Source: an uncultured Pseudomonadota bacterium (GTDB lineage Bacteria > Pseudomonadota > Gammaproteobacteria > Burkholderiales > Burkholderiaceae). Taken from it: a stretch of 16,893 nt of DNA. The DNA lies in assembly GCA_946480245.1 (NCBI GenBank), contig CAMLIZ010000097.1, positions 1 to 16,893 of the forward strand. Reading direction: 5' to 3'. Shown in pieces: positions 9,502-14,992 of this stretch (position 1 is the first letter of the stretch; every line of letters starts with the position of its first letter). Under the pieces are notes generated by a model. The model saw nothing but the letters and a program-made list of their open reading frames with translations, did not search any database and was not told where the DNA came from. The translations under genes and the position numbers were made by a program.

Positions 9502-10177
9502 GCGGATCTCCCGTCTGTGAGGCGCGTGCCCGGGGCACGAGCTGGGTGACGAACCACCCGGCGGCCCGTTCGGCCACCTGTTCCAGCGCGCCCGGCTCCT
9601 CGAACAGGTGCGTGGCGCCCGGCACGACCACCAGCTCGCAGCTGGCATCGAGCTGCTTCAGCGCCCGCCGGTTCAGCGCGAGCACCTCGGTATCCGCGCC
9701 GCCCACGATGAGCAGCGTCGGTGCGCGCACCCGGCGCAATGCGGTCCCGGCAAGATCGGGGCGGCCGCCGCGCGACACCACGGCTGTGACGCGCGCGGGG
9801 CGCTGCGCGGCGGCCACCAGCGCGGCTGCTGCGCCCGTGCTCGCGCCGAACAGCCCGAGCGGCAGCTGGGCGAGCGATGGCCGACGGTCGAGCCAGTCGA
9901 TCGCTTCGACCATGCGCTGCGCCAGCAGCGCGATGTCGAACACGTTCTCGCGATCCAGCGCCTCCGATGGCTGCAGCAGGTCGAACAGCAAGGTGCCCAG
10001 CCCGTGCTCTTGCAGCAGCTGCGCCACGGCGATGTTGCGCGGGCTGCGCCGGGTGCTGCCGCTGCCGTGCGCGAACAGCACCAGACCGCACGCTTGCGGC
10101 GGCACGGCGAGATCGCCCTCCAGCCCGTGCGCACCGATCGAAACCCGCTTCGGGGGTGAAACAAGCACGTCGTTCAT
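9494..10177 (-). CDS. Alpha/beta hydrolase, dienelactone-hydrolase-like
   Basis: This 227-residue cytoplasmic protein has an alpha/beta-hydrolase fold without a signal peptide. Visible elements are the oxyanion-hole motif HGSGS at 37-41, a nucleophile elbow GASTG at 111-115 with Ser113, an acidic residue at Asp162 after a predicted strand (LLIVGGAD), and the catalytic His190 in GATH. This is the complete triad order for the family. The substrate is unknown. It belongs to the group that in some bacteria is fused to a predicted phosphoribosyltransferase; here that partner is encoded separately at 14036-14698. The ATG at 10177 has a GGATAGG stretch just upstream. It is the first gene of an operon with the small membrane protein and FadD, and a candidate FNR-type site lies 72 bases upstream of its start. 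Confidence 0.9.
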   Translation of the reverse strand: MNDVLVSPPKRVSIGAHGLEGDLAVPPQACGLVLFAHGSGSTRRSPRNIAVAQLLQEHGLGTLLFDLLQPSEALDRENVFDIALLAQRMVEAIDWLDRRPSLAQLPLGLFGASTGAAAALVAAAQRPARVTAVVSRGGRPDLAGTALRRVRAPTLLIVGGADTEVLALNRRALKQLDASCELVVVPGATHLFEEPGALEQVAERAAGWFVTQLVPRARASQTGDPHG

Positions 10178-10242
10178 TGCCTATCCAGGTGCTTTGGGTG
10201 ATGCTGATGCGTCTGTTATCCGTCGCGTGCGGCAGGGGAGGG

Positions 10243-10256
10243 TTGCGATTGCGCAA
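10243..10256. promoter_or_regulatory. FNR/Dnr-type dyad in divergent promoter region
   Basis: TTGCG-ATTG-CGCAA is a perfect 5-bp-arm inverted repeat with the TTG-N8-CAA geometry of FNR/CRP-family sites (FNR consensus TTGAT-N4-ATCAA). Its centre is 10249.5. On the minus strand the hexamer GATAAC (10220-10215) lies at -12 to -7 if transcription starts at 10208, which puts the dyad at -41.5, the classic class II activator position. On the plus strand TACATT (10278-10283) would give a start near 10290 and a dyad at about -40.5. The same arms recur at 12051-12064. Binding by an FNR-type protein is inferred. Confidence 0.45.
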
Positions 10257-10314
10257 GCGCGTGCGCGGTGGCAGCTTTACATTGCAAGCACGCGAATGCG
10301 CTGGAGGTTTCGTC

Positions 10315-10383
10315 ATGAGCCACGAAGGGCGAGTCGGCGCGCGGCGACCTGCCCGCAACCGTGGATGTGCAGAACGCGGATGA
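10315..10383 (+). CDS. Possible 22-codon leader ORF upstream of the diguanylate cyclase
   Basis: A short ORF starts at an ATG preceded by a near-perfect Shine-Dalgarno sequence (GGAGG at 10304-10308, about 6 bases before the ATG). It encodes 22 residues rich in Arg, Gly and Ala, ending CAERG. Its TGA (10381-10383) overlaps an ATG at 10380 that is in frame with the diguanylate cyclase, forming ATGA. This arrangement could couple translation of the cyclase to the leader. No resemblance to a known attenuator peptide is seen. The strong ribosome site is the main support; the peptide itself looks low in complexity and may have no function of its own. Confidence 0.35.
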   Translation: MSHEGRVGARRPARNRGCAERG

Positions 10384-10403
10384 ACCCGAGCAGGAAACCT
10401 GAG

Positions 10404-12041
10404 ATGCAGCAACCGGCGCGTGCCCCGGGCACCACCGTTCGCTCGCGCCTGCTCTGGCTGGTGGCGGCCTGCACGGTGCCTGCGTCACTGGGCGCCGCCG
10501 TGGCCATCGGGCAGGCCTACCGCGAAGCGCGTGCCGCGGTCGAGCAGCGCGCGCAAGCAGCCGCGCAGGCCGTGATGGATACGGTGGACCTGCAACTGGT
10601 GCGCGCGGGCGACGCGCTGCAGGCCCTCGGCTCTTCGCCGGTTCTCACGAGCGGCGACCTCGCCGCCTTTCACCGTCAAGCGCTGCAGGCGCTGCCCCAC
10701 CTGAGCGGCGGCAACATCGTGCTGAGCACGCCCGCGGGCCAGCAGGTGATCAACACGCTGGAGCCCTACGGGCAACGCTTGCCGTTGCACGGAAACCCGG
10801 CATTGCAGGCGGCGGCGGTGGCCGCACGCAGCGCGGTGGTGTCCGACGTGTTCTCCGGCGGCGTGACGCGTCGGCCGATGGTGGCGGTGGAGGTACCGGT
10901 GCTGCGCGACGGCACGGTGCTGTACACGCTGGCGATGGGGTTCGAGCCGGAGGTGATGTCTGCCCTGCTGGCGCGGCTGCTGCCCGAGCCGAACTGGCTG
11001 ATCGTTGTCACCGACAGGCAGGGCCATATCGTGGCGCGCACCTTGCACCCGCAGCAATGGGTGGGCCGCAGCGTCGCACCCGGCTTGCTGGAGGCGCTGC
11101 ACCGCAGCCATGAGGGCGTGCAGGAGATGCGCACGCTCGAAGGCGCCCCGGTCCTCACGGCCTTCACGCATTCGAGGCGCACCGGTTGGTCGGCGGCGGT
11201 CGGGGTGCCCACTGCGGTGCTGATGGCGCCGCTGTGGCGCTGGCTCGGTTGGCTGGTCCTTGGCACCTTGCTGCTGTTCGCACTCGGCATCACGCTCGCG
11301 GTGTCGATGGCGCGCCAGATCGGGGCGGCCATCCGGCTGCTGGTGCCCCAGGCCGAGGCACTCGGCCGCGGGCTGCTGCCCGAGGTGCCGCCGATTCCGC
11401 TGCGCGAGCCGCAGGCGGTGGCCGAGGCCCTGCTGCGGGCGGGGCAACTGCTGCGTCTGCGCACCGCCGAGCGGGATGCGGCAACGCAAGCGCGCGAGCA
11501 GATGCGCCACCACAGCGAGCAACTGGCGCACGAGGCGCAACACGACGCGCTCACCGAGTTGCATAACCGGCGTGGCCTGCTGGCCGCATTGCGCGAGGCC
11601 GTGCGCAAACATGCGCGCGACGGTGGGAGCTTCACGCTGCTCTACCTCGACCTGGACGATTTCAAGCCGGTGAACGACCAGCTGGGGCATGCCGCCGGCG
11701 ACGAGTTGCTGCGCGCTGTTGGTCAGCGGTTGCGCACCGGGCTGCGCGAAGCGGATGTGGTGGCACGCCTGGGCGGTGACGAGTTCGCCGTCTTGCTGCA
11801 GGGCGTGGCGATGGCGGAGGTGCCGTTGATTGCCGAAGCCCTGTTGCAGCGCCTGTCGCAGCCGTACGTGGTGCGCGGCGAGACCGTGCGCGTGACCGCC
11901 TGCATCGGCATTGCCGGCTACCCCGACGCCGCGCACAGCGCCGAAGCGCTGCTGGAGGCGGCCGACGCGGCGATGTACCGCGCCAAGGCCGCAGGCAAGC
12001 GAACCTGGATGGGCTCCAGCTTCGGCGACCTGCCGCGGTAA
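10404..12041 (+). CDS. Membrane diguanylate cyclase: periplasmic sensor plus GGDEF
   Basis: This 545-residue protein should make cyclic di-GMP from two GTP at the inner membrane. Residues about 13-33 form a first membrane helix, about 34-275 a periplasmic sensor region of Cache type (inferred from layout), about 281-303 a second helix, then a HAMP/coiled linker, and a GGDEF domain from about 378. The active-site GGDEF is at 457-461. An RxxD motif (READ) lies at 448-451, exactly five residues upstream, so the inhibitory I-site for product feedback is intact. There is no EAL domain. The ATG at 10404 has AGGA about 8 bases upstream; an in-frame ATG at 10380 (8 residues longer) overlaps the leader ORF stop and is a real alternative. 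The frame is open much further upstream, but that part is antisense to the hydrolase gene. The signal sensed is unknown. Confidence 0.92.
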   Translation: MQQPARAPGTTVRSRLLWLVAACTVPASLGAAVAIGQAYREARAAVEQRAQAAAQAVMDTVDLQLVRAGDALQALGSSPVLTSGDLAAFHRQALQALPHLSGGNIVLSTPAGQQVINTLEPYGQRLPLHGNPALQAAAVAARSAVVSDVFSGGVTRRPMVAVEVPVLRDGTVLYTLAMGFEPEVMSALLARLLPEPNWLIVVTDRQGHIVARTLHPQQWVGRSVAPGLLEALHRSHEGVQEMRTLEGAPVLTAFTHSRRTGWSAAVGVPTAVLMAPLWRWLGWLVLGTLLLFALGITLAVSMARQIGAAIRLLVPQAEALGRGLLPEVPPIPLREPQAVAEALLRAGQLLRLRTAERDAATQAREQMRHHSEQLAHEAQHDALTELHNRRGLLAALREAVRKHARDGGSFTLLYLDLDDFKPVNDQLGHAAGDELLRAVGQRLRTGLREADVVARLGGDEFAVLLQGVAMAEVPLIAEALLQRLSQPYVVRGETVRVTACIGIAGYPDAAHSAEALLEAADAAMYRAKAAGKRTWMGSSFGDLPR

Positions 12042-12050
12042 ACCTTCGGC

Positions 12051-12064
12051 TTGCGCTGGCGCAA
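12051..12064. promoter_or_regulatory. FNR/Dnr-type dyad upstream of the Spy-like gene; also a hairpin
   Basis: TTGCG-CTGG-CGCAA has the same arms as the dyad at 10243-10256 and matches it at 12 of 14 positions. It starts 10 bases after the cyclase stop codon. Extended by GC on both sides (12049-12066) it is a perfect 8-bp stem. No T tract follows, so it is a poor intrinsic terminator. If it is an activator site at -41.5, transcription would start near 12099 with GATCCT (12087-12092) as a weak -10 that keeps the conserved A and final T. It could serve both as operator and as transcript end. Confidence 0.4.
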
Positions 12065-12103
12065 GCGTCCGCGCGACCTGCAGCGCGATCCTGCGTGCAT
12101 CGA

Positions 12104-12125
12104 TTCACCTCGAATGTGAGGTGAA
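12104..12125. promoter_or_regulatory. Perfect 8-bp inverted repeat in the leader of the Spy-like gene
   Basis: TTCACCTC-GAATGT-GAGGTGAA is a perfect inverted repeat ending 9 bases before the AAAAGGA ribosome site. As DNA it could be an operator for a dimeric regulator; as RNA it would form an 8-bp hairpin in the 5' leader. It does not match the long-spaced dyads of MerR-type metal regulators or the SoxR box well. Which of the two roles applies, if either, is open. Confidence 0.4.
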
Positions 12126-12147
12126 CGCTCGCAGAAAAGGAATGAGC

Positions 12148-12639
12148 ATGAAGCGACTTCTGATGGTTGCGGCTGCTGCCGCACTGGTGGCTGGCACTGC
12201 GTCGGCGCAGCCCTTCGGCCCCGGCATGATGGGCGGCTGCCCCGACGCGGGCGGCTACGGCCCCGGCATGATGGGCGGCGGCTATGGCGGCGGCATGATG
12301 GGCGGTGGCTATGGCGGCGGCATGATGATGGGCTACGGGATGGGCGCCCTGGACCTCAGCGACGCGCAACGCGACAAGCTGCTCGGCATCGAGCGCGCCG
12401 CCTCGCAGAAGCAGTGGGCCGTGATGACGCGCATGCACGAGCAGATGCTGCGCCTGCAGGAGCTGCAGATCACCGGCAAGGCAGACGACGCCGCGCTGCG
12501 ACAGGGCTACCAGGCGATGGCCGACGCGCGCAAGGAGATGTTCGACAACGCCTTGCAGACGCGGCACGACATCGACGCCATCCTCACGCCCGAGCAGCGC
12601 AAGCAGCTGCAGCAGGGACGCCCCGGCGCCCGGCGCTAG
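12148..12639 (+). CDS. Secreted Gly/Met-rich Spy/CpxP-like protein (LTxxQ motifs)
   Basis: This 163-residue protein has a typical signal peptide with predicted cleavage after residue 20 (TASA/QP), so it should be periplasmic. Residues 24-66 are a Gly/Met/Tyr-rich segment with repeated GMM and GGGYGGGMM units and one Cys (31). Residues 67-155 are predicted helical and charged, with LSDAQ at 70-74 and LTPEQ at 146-150, the spacing expected of the Spy/CpxP/ZraP class of periplasmic chaperones and metal-stress proteins. The Met-rich part might bind Cu(I), but this is an inference. The start at 12148 is preferred to the in-frame ATG at 12142 because AAAAGGA ends at 12141, leaving a 6-base spacer. 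It lies 106 bases downstream of the cyclase on the same strand and has its own candidate operator and leader hairpin. Confidence 0.85.
   Translation: MKRLLMVAAAAALVAGTASAQPFGPGMMGGCPDAGGYGPGMMGGGYGGGMMGGGYGGGMMMGYGMGALDLSDAQRDKLLGIERAASQKQWAVMTRMHEQMLRLQELQITGKADDAALRQGYQAMADARKEMFDNALQTRHDIDAILTPEQRKQLQQGRPGARR
12274..12327 (+). repeat. Two tandem 27-bp units inside the Spy-like gene
   Basis: Two adjacent 27-bp units (12274-12300 and 12301-12327) differ at one base (GGC versus GGT) and each encodes GGGYGGGMM. Because the unit is a multiple of three, copy-number change would lengthen or shorten the Met-rich segment without a frameshift. Looser copies of the GMMGG unit lie just upstream from about 12224. 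Confidence 0.85.
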
Positions 12640-12660
12640 GCGCTAGGCGCTAGGCGCTAG
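12633..12660. repeat. Four tandem copies of heptamer GCGCTAG at a convergent gene junction
   Basis: Four exact head-to-tail copies of GCGCTAG run from 12633 to 12660. The first copy supplies the TAG stop of the Spy-like gene (12637-12639). The CTAG of the last copy, read on the minus strand, supplies the TAG stop of the WS/DGAT gene (12659-12657). Because 7 is not a multiple of 3 and CTAG is self-complementary, the array places TAG in all three frames on both strands. Confidence 0.95.
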
Positions 12661-13937
12661 GCGCGAGCCGCGCGGCGCATCGCCGCGAACTCCTGCTCGA
12701 ACGCCTGCGTGATCGCGTGTGGGTCCGGCACCAGGCCGGCATCGGCAATGACGCTCAGCGTGGCCTGCCCGCCATGGCTGAAGATGCTGATGCCCATGCC
12801 GAGCTGGTTGCCGGGGTGGGGCACGCAGAACATCAGCCGCTGCACCGGCACGCCGGCCAGCTTGACGGCGGTGCGCGGGCCCGCCACGTTGGTCATCACC
12901 ACGCTGCACTTGCTGCCGAAGATCCAGCTCGCCACGTCTTCCACGATCTTCGGCGTGCGGCCGAACACGTCGAACAGCAGCTCCATCGCCAACGCCAGCG
13001 GCGAACGCTTGAGCGCCTGCATGCGTGCCTGCGTCAGCGCCAGGCGCTGCGCGCGCCGCGCGCTGCTCACCGGCAGCTCCAGGATCACCAGCCCGAACTC
13101 GTTGCCCAGCGCGTCGGCGCGCTCGGGTGGGCGCAGATCGACCGGCACCATCGCGCGCAGCGTGGTGTGGGCCACGTCCACGCCGCGCTGGCGCAGGTAG
13201 CTGCGCAGCGCACCGGCGGCCGCGGCCACGAGCACGTCGTTCACCTTGGTGTCCAGCGGCGCTCCCAGCGCCTTGACCTCGTCGATCGGGATCGGGCGCG
13301 ACCATGCCACGGCCTTGCGCACACCGAACTCGCCCTTGAACGGCGACGGCGGATCGGGCCACTTGAGCAATTCGCCGACCAGCGACAAGGCGCCGCCGGC
13401 GACCAGTGCCGCCCGTTCCAGCAGGCCGCCGGCCGGCGCGCGGCGCAGGCGCGTCGGGTTGGCGAACGCGCGCGCCGGCAGGTCGAACAGGCGCGCGGCC
13501 ACGTTCATCATCGCGCGGCCATCGCCGATGCAGTGGTGGTAGCGCAGGATCAACGCGCTGCCGGCACCCACCTGCTGCACCAGGTGCGCCTGCCACAGCG
13601 GGCGCGCCGGATCGAGTGGCTGGCTCGCCAGGTCGTTCACCAGCTGCTGCAGCGCCGCCTCGTCGTGCGGGTGCGGCAGCGTCTCGAGCCGCAGGTGGTG
13701 GTCGATGTCGACCTCTGGGTCGTCCTGCCACGCAGGCACCGGGATCGGGAAGCCGCGTTCGATCACGCGCTGGCGAAAGCGGTCGAAGGCGAGCAGCCGG
13801 CGCTTCAGTGCGGTGCGCAGGCGCGCGGGGGACAAGGGCTGAGCCGTGATGACGATCGCGTTGACGATCGCCGGGTTGGCCACGCTGTCCAGGTGGTACC
13901 AGGCGGCGTCGACCGGGGTCATGGGGTGCACAGGCAT
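12657..13937 (-). CDS. Wax ester synthase/diacylglycerol acyltransferase (WS/DGAT)
   Basis: This 426-residue protein transfers acyl groups from acyl-CoA to diacylglycerol or fatty alcohol to make storage triacylglycerol or wax ester. The catalytic HHxxxDG motif is intact at 134-140 (His134, His135, Asp139). PLW is at 113-115, a conserved Asn-Asp pair at 233-234, and VPVDLRP at about 264-270. A motif near residue 134 agrees with positions 132-133 in the well-studied Acinetobacter enzyme, which supports the ATG at 13937 (MPVHPMTPVDAAW). The frame continues to a GTG at 13988, and an ATG at 13922 is also possible; none has a clear ribosome site. It is somewhat shorter than the usual 450-480 residues. 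It is divergent from the phosphoribosyltransferase gene, with a shared candidate FNR-type site between them. Which product is made cannot be told from sequence. Confidence 0.92.
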   Translation of the reverse strand: MPVHPMTPVDAAWYHLDSVANPAIVNAIVITAQPLSPARLRTALKRRLLAFDRFRQRVIERGFPIPVPAWQDDPEVDIDHHLRLETLPHPHDEAALQQLVNDLASQPLDPARPLWQAHLVQQVGAGSALILRYHHCIGDGRAMMNVAARLFDLPARAFANPTRLRRAPAGGLLERAALVAGGALSLVGELLKWPDPPSPFKGEFGVRKAVAWSRPIPIDEVKALGAPLDTKVNDVLVAAAAGALRSYLRQRGVDVAHTTLRAMVPVDLRPPERADALGNEFGLVILELPVSSARRAQRLALTQARMQALKRSPLALAMELLFDVFGRTPKIVEDVASWIFGSKCSVVMTNVAGPRTAVKLAGVPVQRLMFCVPHPGNQLGMGISIFSHGGQATLSVIADAGLVPDPHAITQAFEQEFAAMRRAARA

Positions 13938-13971
13938 CGAACGATTGTTGGGCGCCGATGCGGCGTGCGGC

Positions 13972-13985
13972 TTGATATTTCTCAG
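13972..13985. promoter_or_regulatory. Candidate FNR box between WS/DGAT and phosphoribosyltransferase
   Basis: TTGAT-ATTT-CTCAG matches 8 of the 10 specified bases of the FNR consensus TTGAT-N4-ATCAA, with one perfect half-site. It is the only AT-rich patch in a 98-bp divergent gap. Its centre is 13978.5. At -41.5 for the minus strand the start would be the A of the WS/DGAT ATG (13937), with AACAAT at -12 to -7. At -41.5 for the plus strand the start would be near 14020, with GATGGT as a weak -10 and the ribosome site GGGAGG (14025-14030) just downstream. Confidence 0.45.
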
Positions 13986-14035
13986 CACGGTCGGGCAGCG
14001 GTTGCGCGATGGTCGGAGCCTTGCGGGAGGGCATC

Positions 14036-14698
14036 ATGCAAGGCTCGTTCGAGGATCGTGAAGACGCTGGGCGGCAGCTCGCACAGGCGCTGAGGCGGCG
14101 CGCGCTGCGCGACCCCCTCGTGCTGGCCCTGCCGCGCGGCGGCGTGCCGGTGGCGGCCGAAGTGGCGCGCGCGCTGCATGCCCCGCTGGACCTGCTGCTG
14201 GTGCGCAAGATCGGCGCGCCCTCGCAGCCCGAGCTGGCCATCGCCGCCGTGGCCGAGGGTGGCGAGGAGCCCGCCCTCGAGGTGGACGACGACACCCTGG
14301 CATCAAGCGGCGTGGGCGTGGACTACGTGCTGGCGCGCATGCCCGAGGAGCTGCGCGAGATCCGGCGCCGCCGCGCGCTGTACCTGGGCAGCCGTGCGCC
14401 GCTGCCGCTGCAAGGCCACACCGCGGTGCTGGTGGACGACGGCATCGCCACCGGCACCACCGTGCGCGCGGCGATCCGGGCGCTGCGCAACCGCCGCCCT
14501 GCGCGGCTGGTGCTGGCCGTGCCGGTGGCGCCGTCCAGCGAGGTGCAGCGCCTGCGCGGCGAGGTCGACGAGCTGGTGTGCCTGTACGAGCCGGCGTTCT
14601 TCGGCGCCGTGGGCATGCACTACCGGCAGTTCGACCAGACCAGCGACGACGAGGTGGTGGCACTGATGCGCGAGCTGCGGCCGCAGGATCAGCCGTAG
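14036..14698 (+). CDS. Predicted type I phosphoribosyltransferase (COG1926-like)
   Basis: This 220-residue cytoplasmic protein carries the PRPP-binding signature VDDGIATGTT at 133-142, including the paired acidic residues Asp134 and Asp135. LPRGGVPVA (32-40) and the VRKIGAPSQPELAIAAV region (57-73) are typical of the predicted phosphoribosyltransferase group that occurs alone or fused to a dienelactone-hydrolase domain. The nucleobase or other acceptor is not known for this group. The ATG at 14036 is chosen because GGGAGG lies 5 bases upstream; an earlier ATG at 14009 has no ribosome site. The gene is divergent from WS/DGAT and convergent with the acyl carrier protein gene 36 bp downstream. 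A separately encoded hydrolase of the matching partner type lies at 9494-10177. Confidence 0.9.
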   Translation: MQGSFEDREDAGRQLAQALRRRALRDPLVLALPRGGVPVAAEVARALHAPLDLLLVRKIGAPSQPELAIAAVAEGGEEPALEVDDDTLASSGVGVDYVLARMPEELREIRRRRALYLGSRAPLPLQGHTAVLVDDGIATGTTVRAAIRALRNRRPARLVLAVPVAPSSEVQRLRGEVDELVCLYEPAFFGAVGMHYRQFDQTSDDEVVALMRELRPQDQP

Positions 14699-14734
14699 CT
14701 CCGCGCGGCGGCGCTTGGGGTTGCAGGCCCGCGG

Positions 14735-14992
14735 TCAGTGGGCGCCATGGGAAGCCAGGTACTGCACCAGCGCGTCCAGCGACTGCACACGCGCGTAGTC
14801 GGCCTCCGGCACGCTGACGCCCAGGCTCTGCTGCAACGCGATCAGCAGGTTCAGGAAGTCGAACGAGTCCAGGTCCAGCTGCTCGCGCAACGAGCGCTGC
14901 GTGTCCAGGTGGGCGAAGTCGGCTTCCGGCGCGATCGCCAGCACTGCCTCGATCACCGTTTCGCGGACGTTGTCGGTATGTGCCGCCATCAT
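14735..14992 (-). CDS. Acyl carrier protein
   Basis: This 85-residue, mostly helical protein has the 4'-phosphopantetheine attachment motif LDLDSFDF with Ser43. It should carry acyl groups as thioesters. Helix II after the Ser reads DFLNLLIAL and lacks the acidic Glu of the usual DSLDxVEL in fatty-acid-synthase carriers, so it is probably a specialised carrier and not the housekeeping AcpP. The start ATG at 14992 overlaps the E2 stop codon as ATGA, with GGAG five bases upstream; the ATG directly after it (14989) is the alternative. The overlap implies translation coupled to E2, which links this carrier to 2-oxo acid decarboxylation. It is the last visible gene of the E1 beta-E2-ACP operon. 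Confidence 0.9.
   Translation of the reverse strand: MMAAHTDNVRETVIEAVLAIAPEADFAHLDTQRSLREQLDLDSFDFLNLLIALQQSLGVSVPEADYARVQSLDALVQYLASHGAH

Noticed and set aside
10269..10286. Sigma-54 promoter resemblance (TGGCA ... TTGCA)
   Set aside because: The GG and GC elements are 14 bases apart start to start, not the strict 12 required.
9546..10403. Long N-terminal extension of the diguanylate cyclase frame back to 9546
   Set aside because: It is Ser/Arg/Ala-rich, antisense to the hydrolase gene, and the membrane helix and ribosome site fit a start at 10404 (or 10380).
12049..12066. Intrinsic terminator of the diguanylate cyclase gene
   Set aside because: The stem is perfect but has only a 2-4 base loop and no following T tract; its sequence matches the dyad at 10243 better, so it is listed as a regulatory site that may also affect transcript ends.
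12643..14295. 550-residue minus-strand frame covering the WS/DGAT gene and part of the phosphoribosyltransferase gene
   Set aside because: It is a shadow in another frame; the WS/DGAT frame carries the HHxxxDG, PLW and Asn-Asp motifs.
14699..14734. Terminator between the phosphoribosyltransferase and ACP genes
   Set aside because: The 36-bp gap is GC-rich with only short self-complementary runs and no T tract on either strand.
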